Part shown: positions 29,501-41,500 of the stretch, piece after piece
How positions within the stretch are numbered: the first letter of the stretch is position 1
How the letters are laid out: the number at the start of each line of letters is the position of its first letter
Assembly (NCBI GenBank): GCA_007922225.1
Contig: ML679959.1
Location: forward strand, 22,498,851 to 22,562,850
Origin: Emydura subglobosa
Lineage: Eukaryota > Chordata > Testudines > Chelidae
Direction of reading: 5' to 3'
Length of the DNA: 64,000 nucleotides
Notes under the pieces: generated by a model
Databases searched by the model: none
The model's input: only the letters and a program-made list of their open reading frames with translations
Told to the model about the DNA's origin: nothing
Program-made: the position numbers and the translations under genes

Positions 29501-32500
29501 ACTACAGACCAGTCAGCCTCACCTCAGTCCCGGAAAAATCGTGAAGCAGGTTCTCAAGGAATCCATTTTGAGGCACTTGGAAGAGAGGAAGATCAGGAAC
29601 AGTCAGCATGGATTCACCAAGGGCAAGTCATGCCTGACCAAGCTGATTGCCTTCTATGATGAGGTGACTGGCTCTGTGGATGTGGGGAAAGCAGTGGACG
29701 TGTTATATCTTGACTTCAGCAAAGCTTTTGATATGGTCTCCCACAGTATTCTTGTCAGCAAGTTAAAGAAGTATGGGTTGGATAAATGGACTGTAAGGTG
29801 GACAGAAAGCTGGCTAGATCATCGATCTCAACAGGTAGTGGTCAACGACTCGATGTCTAGTTGGTAGCCATAACAAGCGGTGTGCCTCAGGGGTCGGTCC
29901 TGGAGCCGATTTTGTTCAACATCTTCATTAATGATCTTGAGGATAGAGTGTTTTGCACCCTCAGCAAGTTTTCAGATGATTCAAATGACACTAAGCTGGG
30001 ATGAGTGGTAGGTACGCTGGAGGGTAGGGATAGGATACAAAGTGATCTAGACAAATTGGAAGATTGGGCCAAAAGAAATCTGATGAGGTTCAACAAGGAC
30101 AAGTGCAGAATCCTGCACTTAGGACGAAAGAATCCCATGCACTGCTACAGACTGGAGACTGACTGACTAGGCAGCAGTTCTGCAGAAAAAGACGTGCGGG
30201 TTACAGTGGACAAGAAGCTGTATATGAGTCAACAGTGTCCCCTTATTGCCAAGAAAGCTAACGGCATATTGGGCTGCTTTAACAGGAGCATTGCCAACAG
30301 ATCAAAGGAAGTGATTATTCCCCTCTATTCGGCATTGGTGAGGCCACATTTGGAGTAGTATGTCCAGTTTTGGGTCCCCCAGTACAGGAAGAATGTGGAC
30401 AAATTGGAGAGAGTCCAGCGGAGGGCAGTGAAAATGATTAGGGGGCTGAAACACATGATTTATGAGGAAAGACTGAGGGAACTAGGCTTATTTAGTCTAC
30501 AGTAGAGAAGAGGGAGGGAGGATTTGATAGCAGCCTTCAGCTTCCTGAAGGGGGGTTCCAGGGAGGATGGAGCTAGGTCCTGGTTATAAGGAATAGTCGG
30601 CATGGATTTGTCAAGAACAAATCATGCCAAACCAACTTAATTTCCTTCTTTGATAGGATTACTGATCTAGTGGATAGTGGAGAAGCAGTAGACATGATAT
30701 GCCTTGATTTTAGTAAGGCTTTTGACACAGTTCTGCATGACGTTGTCATAAGCAAACTAGGGAAATGTGGTCTAGATAAAATTACTATAAGGTGGATGTA
30801 CAACTAGTTGAAAGACCGTACTCCAAGAGTGTCTGTGGTTTGCTGTCAAATTGAGAGGGCACAACTAGTGGGGTTCCACAGGGATCAGTTCTGGGTCCAG
30901 TACTATTCAGTATTTTCATTAATTACTTGGATAATGGAGTAGGGCAGATGCTTATAAAATTTGCTGATGACACCAAGCTAGGAGGGCTTGCAAGTACATT
31001 GGAGGACAGGTTAAAAATTCAAAATGACCTTGAAAATTGGAGAATTAGTCTGAATTCAACAAGATGACATTCAATAAAGACAATGCAAAGTATTTCACTT
31101 TGGAAGGAAAAATCAAATGCACAACTACAAAATGGGAAATAACTGTTATAGTGACCACAGACTGAATAGGAGTCAACAATGTGATGCAGCTGCAAAAAAA
31201 GGCTAATATGATCCTGGGGTGTATTACAGGAGTGTTGTATGTAAGACACAGGAGGTAATTGTCCTGCTGTATTCGATGCTGGTGAGGCCCCAGCTGGAGT
31301 ACTTTGTCCAGTTCTGTGTGCCGCAATTTAGGAAAGATGTGGACAAATTGGGAAGAGTCTAGAGGACAGCAACGAAAATGATAAAAGGTTTAGAAAACCT
31401 GACCTATGAGGAAAGGTTTAAAAAAAAAAGGGGGGGTATATTTAGTCTTGAGAAAAGAAGACTGAGTAGGGACCTGATAACTGTCAATTTTACTGCACGT
31501 GCACTGAAGGTAGGACAAGAAGTAATGGGCTTAATCTGCAGCAAGGGAGACCAAGCTGAGATATTAGGAAAAACTTTTTAACTATAAGGGTAGGTAAGCT
31601 CTGGAATAGACTTCCAAAGGTGGTCATGGAGTGCCCATCTTTGGAAGCTTTCTTAAAAACAAGTTTGGACACCTATCAGGGATGGACTAGGTTAGTTGGT
31701 CCTGCCTTAGTGAAGAAGGCTGGACATAATGGCTTCTTGAGATCCCTTCCAGCTCAACATTTCTATGATTCTGTGATTAGGATAGTTCCTGTCTCTTAAA
31801 CTGTTGAAAAACAAAGGTTGTTCCCACTTCCTCTTCAAGGTCAAACACACATTTTCCTTAAATTCCTTGTCCCAGTGTATTCCTGGACTTCAGTTTTATA
31901 TCTCTTCTTGATAGAAGGCATCTCATCAAGCAGAGTGCTTCTGGCACCATACTTTGTCACTGGTTCAGTACTTAGAGAAGATTGCCATCTACTGAATCAT
32001 CAATTCCAGCTACTGAGACAGCTCCGTGTTTGGGAGTACTGAGTACTGTATGTCCCAACATTGTTTATTTCATGAGAGTTGACAGGATCACTATGCAAGG
32101 CAGTATGACTGTAGGCCTGAAAGAGCTTTGTTTCAGAGGGACTTTTTGTTTAATTGTGGGTTGGCTCCATTATTCAGGAATCTAATATTTCCTGGTTCTA
32201 GTTCAGATGCATCAAAATAAAGCAAGAAGAGCGTGTAAAATTACAGTGCCATTGAATTGAGCCCTGATTCAACCTCACACTGGAATCTAATCTGGATCCA
32301 ACCACCATCATCTTTGTCATGTATCTAATTTATACACTGCATTGATTCTCCCACTTGCACCTTGTGTTGTCATTTGCAACTATGTAAAGTAGGTGAAAAA
32401 TGTGACATAATGTCCATGGTAGTGGAGAATTGGGCTCATGAAGCACTGCTTTTATTTTATTACTATTACAGTTTTAGTGCATGTGACTTGGAAATGACAA

Positions 32501-35500
32501 GGAAACTATATTAAAGAAAAACTTTCAAGCATTGGTTCAGAATTAACCATTTTCCTCCCTTAAAGGAAAAGTTATTGGAAAAAATGGAAAAGTGATTCAG
32601 GAGATTGTAGACAAGTCTGGAGTTGTGCGGGTGAGGATCGAAGGGGACAATGAAAACAAACTGCCCAGAGAAGATGTAAGTTCTTTATTCTTTCTTTTAG
32701 CTATTAAACATGTATTTTTTTTAAAACTACGTCAATGCAGTTTAACAAATGGTTTTGGAAAGAGCAAAGGTGATGCTGTTATTGTCTGTTTAATATTAGC
32801 AAAATATTTGTAGAAAGTTGACAACTTGGGGAAAGGGTTGGGTACTGGATGACTCAGTGGGTTAGTATCTGATCAGCATTTCATATTTAGCCCAGGTTGT
32901 TAGTATCTCAGAGTTACTATCTAATGGCTGATTGGTGGCCGCTGAGATATTAGTTTGGTCTCAGTCCAATTGCTGGTTGGCTGGAATCCATATCATAAAA
33001 ACTATTAGAATTGACACTAATTGGAGGAACCCATCTTGGCATTTCCAGCAGAAAGGCCAAAGAACTGGCTATGGAAACTGAATTATACTTTCACCCCTAA
33101 TCATGATCCTTGTAGGTTATGATTGATGCACATTTGTAGATCAGAGTAGAGGAAGTTAACACCGTATCTGCCAGGGCTGTATGCATTCTGTGGCTTCACT
33201 CTCAAGGGCTGTCAAACTGGCACCTTTCAACAGCAATAAATTTACATTTAAACTTCAGCAACTCAGGAAAGTTGATTTAAGTAATCATATATTTCAGTAA
33301 CACCAATGATATGATTCTTTGATTTGCAGTATCTTTTTTCCCACAAATACCTTATCACCTGCACATGTGACATGGTGGTGTCACACTGTTTATTCATAAT
33401 ATTTATTTATTTTATATATGTGAAAACAGGGATAGAACCTTGGTCCCTTTAAAGTTCATCTGTGCTGAAAAACTGGTTTAACTAGCCAGTGAAGGATTCT
33501 CCCTTGGGAATGGTATAAAGCCACCAGTTACTCCTCTGCTGGCAGTACACTGGGCATGGCTGAGGGAAAGGGATATGGAGTGAGCATCCCTATGCCCCAG
33601 CTGTCAGTGGCTGCTGGAATGGCTTGCTGGGGCCAGAGACAGTCAAGATAAATTAAAGCAGTCCTGAAGCTGTTCTAACATACAGTAGCCCGAAGTTCAG
33701 AGAAGTGCAGAAATAGTCACGGGAAGGAGGCACTGGTGACAGATACCTAGTCTATCTTGAACACAGTTCAAGGTTCAGGCTACACTGTTGTGAGTGTTTG
33801 TCATTTATTCATAATACTTAAGGCAGATAATTTGTTCTTTTTGTGGTTTTGATAATATGCTATTCTTTTTGAGAATGATTATAGTTTTGTTTCTATAGGG
33901 AATGGTCCCATTCGTATTTGTTGGCACTAAAGAAAACATTGGAAATGTCCAAGTTCTTTTAGAATACCATATTGCCTACCTGAAGGTAAGTTTTTAACTT
34001 CGTATTTTGGAAACATTTATAAGAGGAAATTATCAATGTATACTTAAATTTTTTAAGTAATACGTTGACATCAGTGAAAGTTGCAGAAGTTCAGTTCCTC
34101 TCAGGATCAGCCCTAAGGTTGTATGCATGGCTTCAACTCTATTCCCTTGCATGTATGGATTTACTTTGGCCTTAAATTACGTGATCACAGGTTATCTAAA
34201 ATACAAATAAGGTTAATAAAATAAGGCTGAAGTGTAGGAGAACACTGTTATGTGTATTTGATCAATAGTGTGTGATCTCAAAATTCACCATATTGTCCTG
34301 CAGACATGCAAGGGAGCAGAGATAATGTGGTCAACCTACATTTTTGCGTGTTCTAACTTAACAGTTCAATCTTAATGTTTGTTAACATAGGTCCCCCTTT
34401 GAGTGATTTTTGCATATATATAATTCTATATTATGTGTGTGCATATCCAGTGCACTCAGATTGGAGACTGTTAACTAACATTACCCATCAAAGCAGCGCA
34501 TGCACCCTGTCCTTCTTCATACTGTGGACCAAGGGTATAAAAGGTGGAGTCATCCTCACTCCTTCTCGGTTCCTTGTCACTGCATATGATTACAAATTGG
34601 AGCTTCCCATGGTGCCTGGCTGATGGGCTGTGTTTGAGCCTCTGGCCTCCTGATCCTTTTCTTACTTGTTTGCAAAGACAGCATTCTTAGTAGCGATGTC
34701 AGTCAGGTGGCTTCTGCACAGATGATCTGCAGCTGGATATCTTTCTGCAACAGAGTTTGTTACAACTTGGTGAACATCACACTTGCAGAGAGGATTCTGG
34801 CTCATTGCACCAGAGGTTAGGCTACTCTGCAGCATTTTAAAACAACATCCCAGTCATGGACATGTGGCTGCCCTGCAGATGGTCTTCACTTTGCACTTTC
34901 ACAAGACATTATGCCATTACATCTTCTAAAGCTGATGCAGACTTTGGGAAGTTTGTTCTTCAGCCCTTGTTCAGATAGATTCTCTGAATCCCCACCACCT
35001 AAGGAGTACTGCTTTGGAATCATCTAAAATGAAACATACATATGTACAGTCACTTGAAGGAGAAGAAACTGTTATTTACCTGTACAGTAACTTGTTCTTC
35101 AAGATGTTGTGCACGTATTCCACAACTCACATTCCTTTCCTGCTACATCAAAGTCTGAAGATATTAGGATTTCTGTTTAGAAAGAACTGAGTAAGGGTCA
35201 AGGTGGTCCCACCCTTTATACTTTCAGTCCATGGCTTGAGCGACTGCAACACACATGTGCCACCCTGACAGATAATGCTAGCTAAAAGTCTCTGACTCAA
35301 ATACATTGGGCATGCACACACTTAATGTGGAATATTATGTGCAGAACACTTCTTAAAGAACAACAACAGTTATGATTCAGGTAACCATTTTTTGCATATG
35401 ATTTGCTAACTCCAGCTTAACTAAGCATGAAGCATAAAGAAGGAACTAAGCTTTAATGAAGCATAAGGAAAATAAATATACTGCTACATAAGGCCTTCTT

Positions 35501-38500
35501 TGGCCTTCAGACAATTACCAAATAGATGACATAATATTTATTGGTAATGGGAGATCTGAAAACCTTTTAAACATACTATGCTAAAATGACCTAGGTTGAA
35601 TTCATTTTCTAATAACACATAATAATGCTTTAAAATTGGTTATGATTTTCTGTCTCTGAATGTAGGAAGTAGAACAACTAAGGCTGGAGAGGCTCCAGAT
35701 CGACGAACAGCTGCGTCAGATTGGTATGGGTTTCAGACCCTCTTCCACCAGAGGTCCTGAAAAGGAAAAGGGCTACACTACTGATGAGAGTACCCTCTCC
35801 TCAGTACAAGGTTCTAGGTCATATAGTGGAAGAGGGAGAGGTCGCAGAGGCCCCAATTATACATCCGGTTATGGTGAGTGTTTTTAAGTTACAGAACAGG
35901 TATGGAAACTTCAGCCTAGGAAAATGATGCTGAGGTTTATTTTTAAATATGTATTTCATTTTTAGATACGTTACTTATAGCGTGGAACACAGTTGAGTGA
36001 ATGCCTTCCTGGGAATGTAGAGCTCAGCTAACATGGGAAGTAGAGCACCTTAATTATTAACATAGCATCTCATATGAGCATGAGGCCTTATGAAGATCCG
36101 ATCTTTTTGTTTGCATTCCTATTGAAAAGATATTTTAAACTGAAGAAAAATGAAATGAAAATCCAGTAACTTAATTTTGGAGAGAACATGCCTTTTGACA
36201 ATAATAAAGTTATATCACATTAAAATTGTGTCAGGGAAATGGCCTGTGTGGCTATACAGAAACTCAGGAGATGCAATTTAAGCAAAGAAAACCAGCTTTT
36301 GGGTCTCAGATTTATGTACATTTTCTGTTGCAATCAAAATAAACTAGCAGTCACTGGTCACAATTCTTTTATACAGCTACACTGACTTTAAAGACTAAAA
36401 ACAATTATAAACAGGTAGCACTCTGTTCCCTGATTAGTTTTTGTCAGAAAATCCCTTTGTTCTTTTTTAAGATTCTGACACTATCTAGCCTACTCTACAC
36501 CCAGTTGTCTCTTAAGGCTTCTCCCCAGTTTCCCTCAGCCCAGGGAGGCATTCTTAAGAACTCTGAAAACTTATTGCAGAACCATTGCTTGGATTTTAAC
36601 TCCACATAAGTCTCCTTGTCTCTTTTTGGTTCAGAAGGGCTCCCCAAGTGGTGCCAAATTGTACCTCCCTAAAATTTCCTATGTAGTTTTAATTGGAGAC
36701 CTTACTGAATTCCCCTCTTTTACTTAAAAATGAAAAATCAAACAGAACCTATAGTGCATTGCTGATGACTGAGACTAACTGCCATGTTCCAAGCAAGAAG
36801 TGGTTGCATTTCAGTGCTGGGTAGGCATGCCTTTTATACATAGTTTATGAAGTACTTTGATCCTTCAGGATAAAAGATGCTACTTAAACATATGTAACAT
36901 TTGTTGGCATAGTAATTTATGAAGTAATTCTAGGTGATATGGAAAAAATAACATCAAGGAAAGAGTGCCTGTAGTTATTAATAAAAATTATTTTATGATT
37001 GTGTTCAGATATGCCTCCTGTTTCAAAACTGGGAAAGAGTTTGTAATGAATCATATGATTAAGGCTTATGATTAAGAATTTTTCAAATACTTTTTGAAAT
37101 GTTGGACCAGCAATTAGCATATGATCTTTGTTTAATCCTGATGCCAGTAAATCCAGAGTTCCCTGTGCTAAGCATTGATGATTTGTACCTACTGTCTGCA
37201 CCAAAAAATATAGCTTTCACGTATCAGCGGTTAAACCATTTTGTACTCTTGGTGAATTGTGTACTAAACTGGAATGGATGCTGTACAATCGGCAGTATCT
37301 TGATGTAGTATGTAACATAAACTGCTTTTATCTCAGGGAATACAATTTTCGAAGTGTTGTTTCTTCATGAGGTAATCACTACAAGTGGCCAAAATATTTT
37401 CATCCCTGATTACTTCAGTGTCTGAGTGCTTTAAAATAAAAAGGCAGAAGTTGTATTTTTAATCCACTAGAAAATTATGGAGAGTTTGTGACCCAGAAAT
37501 ATGAGATTGAGATTTATGGGATATTACTTAACATAGTAATTAAATTGTTCAAACTAGTGTTACAATAGTTGCATGATTGAGTAGTTGCTTAGCAACTCCC
37601 ATTATTTATTAGGTGGTAAAGTTGTTGGGAATTTTCAGAAAATTGCCTAGAAACTGTCACATAGCCCATATGTATGTATAGATGGTATTAATCCCTTATT
37701 GCTTGTGCGTCCATGTATAGAAAGACAAAATAATATACATTATGCATGAATTGCACTTGTAAGTCACTAAAATTGCAAAAAATCTTTGACTGCATGTTTC
37801 TCATGTTATTCCAAAACAACACCAAGTTTTTTAGGGACTTGCTAAATATCAGTTAAAGTCTAAGAACCATATTCTGATATCAAATCTATGTGGATCCCTG
37901 TGGTCAGTGGGATTCCTGTGTGTATCTGAAGTCAGAATATAGCCCCAAATTTCATGGCCATCTCTTTGTTTTCCTTTTTTATATTGCTGAAGGTACAAAT
38001 TCAGAGCTGTCTAATCCCTCTGAAACGGAATCTGAGAGAAAAGATGAACTGAGTGATTGGTCACTGGCAGGAGAAGATGACAGGGAGAGCCGACATCAGC
38101 GTGACAGCAGAAGACGTCCTGGAGGAAGAGGGCGCAGTGTTTCTGGGGGTCGTGGACGTGGTGGGCCCCGTGGTGGCAAGTCATCGATTAGCTCTGGTAG
38201 TGTGTTGAAATATATTTTTAATTTAATTTTTACTGCAGACAACTGACTGTATTTTCTCATCTTAAATTAAGTAAATCACAATTTTAAAGTGTGTGTATTT
38301 TTTTAAAATATTGCAACAAAAAAAAAACGGTAGGCTGTATATTGCAAGCTAACTGTCTAAATTTTTATATTTACAGTGGGATTTCAGTACAATCATGTCA
38401 GGATTTGCATGTTTTATGAACTATTCTGTGACAAAGTTTAAGGGCTTTGCTTTTCATCCCATTTCTCCCTAGAATTCTTTACTCTTTGTCCTCACCCCTT

Positions 38501-41500
38501 TACCACCCCACACAGATAATTAGACTTGGAAGAATTTGATTTTTATTTTTTCTAATTTTGACTATTAATATTGATTTTTATTTTTAACTGTATTTATTTT
38601 TACAGTTGCTGGAAATTAAGGAGGGTAGGTTTGAGGTTAGGGTTAGGTCAGCACTGACAGCGAGGTTGCAGGGGCTCCCTGCATGGCCAGAGGGCCCAAG
38701 ACACCAGGGTGCAAGGTGTAGGGGAGACTGCGATCCTGACCCAGTGGAGCAGAGACCTCTGGCCAGGACTGAAAAGAGGAGGACAAGCCCCTGCTGCAGG
38801 GCACTGCTGAATAGTCCCTGCCCAGGGTGGCTCCCACACTCCTGTCTGGTGAGCAAATGAGCAGGGCTGTGACATTGGAGGCCCCCGCACGTATGTATCT
38901 GCTAACCAGGTGAAGAGTGTCATGGATAAATGGATTAAAAACTAATCTTTTAAAAGTTTCTTTTAAATATTACATTGAGGGTCTCTTGATGATATGCTGA
39001 CATGTTGTACTGTGCTGTGCTTCCCTAGAGTATTCCCTGTTGGATTAGAACTAGTGAAGAAGCCCAAGGAACCAGCATAAAACCATAACTGCTATGTTTG
39101 TCAATGTATTACCAAAATCTATAAAATCATGCATTTCAAAATGCATAATGAAGTCAGCATGAGCCACTGTTTGTAACTGCAGTTTGTCTTAGATGGACCT
39201 TTTCCATCTGATATTTAGTGCTTAAAGATCCGGACAGCAACCCTTACAGCTTACTTGATAACACAGAGTCAGACCAGACTGTGGACACCGATGCCAGTGA
39301 ATCTCATCACAGTACTAACCGTCGTAGGAGGTCACGCAGGCGAAGGACTGATGAAGATGCTGTTCTGATGGATGGAATGACAGAGTCTGACACTGCTTCT
39401 GTTAATGAGAATGGCTTAGGTATGTTATCAGTTGGGAAACAGAACGAGTTACTTCACAAAAGGTTGCTCTGAATTAGCTGTGTCAACGTAATGGAACGTA
39501 AGTTCATTTTTATGAGTGGAGAATCTATTTTTGGTTAAAAAATGATTACTAATGTATTATGTAACTTTTTCTCTTTTGGTGAAAGAAGTCTTCCACATCC
39601 ATGGAACTATCATGAGGTTTCCTTCTCTTACTGGTCTCTATTGCTATTCTATACCAACTCCATAATTCTTCTGGCTAAAAGAGACTTTGTGGGTCTGCTT
39701 TGGTTCCTGTCAGTATTGTTGTTTTAAATAATGCCTTCTGAGGTGGATTAGAGAAACAGCACTTTTGGTTTTCCTTGAGCCAGCATGCAACTTCCTTAAC
39801 CCTTGGCAACTTGAGCCTGACTGTAGGAGAGCACTTAAACTGCTGTTTAAGTCTGTCCCCATTCAGCCTATACTTAAGTATTTTCCCTGAATTAAGTCCC
39901 ATTCACCTCATTGGGACCTCAGTATTTGCAAAAGTGCTGGGCCTTGAGGAACAAGAATATAACTTTTGTCTCCCACATAACATATCAATAGTATAAAGTG
40001 TACTGATTGAAGAATCACCTGTTTTGTGGTGACATTGAGGTCAGACAAATGTTACTGCAAATATAAGGAAAACTTACCTTTCCAATGACATAGGGCGTTA
40101 ATAGTTTAGTAGCAGTTTATATCTCATTTATATGTTTAGAAACCACATGGAGTCATTTATTCAGCAAAGTAAACTTAAGCGTGTGCTTAAATATTTTACT
40201 GAATCTGGAATCAGGACCAAACTGTATAAGATCAAGTTTCTAATCAGTTTTTAATACTTCCAATTCAGAATTCCATTTTCTCTCGGTATATCTTATTTTG
40301 TCTTCCATGTTAATAAAAGCAGTCTGTGCCCATCCTTAAACTGCTGAAGAAAAACAGTTTTATCAGAAATAGTTCATGGTAAACTTTGCAATTGCAGATG
40401 ATAGTGACAAAAAACCCCAGCGACGCAATCGTAGCCGCAGGCGTCGCTTCAGGGGTCAGGCAGAAGATAGACAGCCAGGTAACTCAAGTGGAGCTGTGGG
40501 TAACCTCAGATCACAAGCATGAAAGAATGTCCTGTCTGCTGTTTATGTATAGCTATATATCTCTATATATAGCCACACTACTGTAAATGTTACTTAATAA
40601 CTAATAATACTACTGTGTACAAGGCAAAAAACAATTCTCACAACAGAAGAACATATTTAATTCATAACCTGTCTAATGAAACTAATTTGTATTGTCTTTT
40701 AAAATTTAATTTTTCACTTGTAAATACAGTTTACTTCTGATCCAGCAGTCATTGAAGTCAATGACTAAACTCCCATTGATTTCAGTGGCTTAGAATCAAG
40801 CTCTGTAAGAATACTGGGTCATGTCCTGCACTTACACCTGTGCAACCCCACTGAAAGTGACATGACCAAATATTTTTAAATTTTTCACTATTGGCTGTCT
40901 TCACGTGAGGGGAAGATGACTTAGAATAGCAGTGGAGGCATAGGTTTGTACTGAGGTGCATTGGCAGAACAGTGTGAGGGAACTTACATGGCATCTGCCT
41001 GCCCTATGCCTGTATCACGTCAATGTTATCAATCCCTCACCTGTATGGACATATTAATCATCTACAAATTGAAAAAAGACATTTTAAATGAAATTGCATG
41101 CTTTTGTTTTGGTTGGGTTTTTTTTTTTTTGTTTGTTTTGTTTTTTGGTATTGTGGTTTGAGGCATTTCTTTTATGTGTATTAACACTTCAAATCTTAAA
41201 GATGAATTCTCTGATTTTCAGTGTAATACCTGTTGCAGAAAATGTGACTGTAAATTCATAGAACATTTTGGTAAATTTAAAGGGATGTTTTCCAGCCTGC
41301 TAGTTTTACTTGCATCTGCTTGCTGAGGGTCATGTCATTTTTAAAAGTGTAGGTTTTTCCGAAAACACATGCTTCAGTGCACTTTAAAAAAAAAAAAAAA
41401 NNNNNNNNNNNNNNNNNNNNNNNNNNNNNNNNNNNNNNNNNNNNNNNNNNNNNNNNNNNNNNNNNNNNNNNNNNNNNNNNNNNNNNNNNNNNNNNNNNNN

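Noticed and set aside
28559..29867. Three ORFs of 129-145 codons looking like a reverse-transcriptase gene
   Set aside because: They are overlapping, frameshifted parts of a CR1 LINE copy, not a host gene.
38634..38648. Telomere-like ggttagggttagg
   Set aside because: Only about two units; too short to call an interstitial telomeric array.
38584..38923. Four overlapping ORFs in FXR1 intron 13
   Set aside because: Shadow ORFs of a GC-rich insertion; no homology recognised and no splice sites in phase with FXR1.
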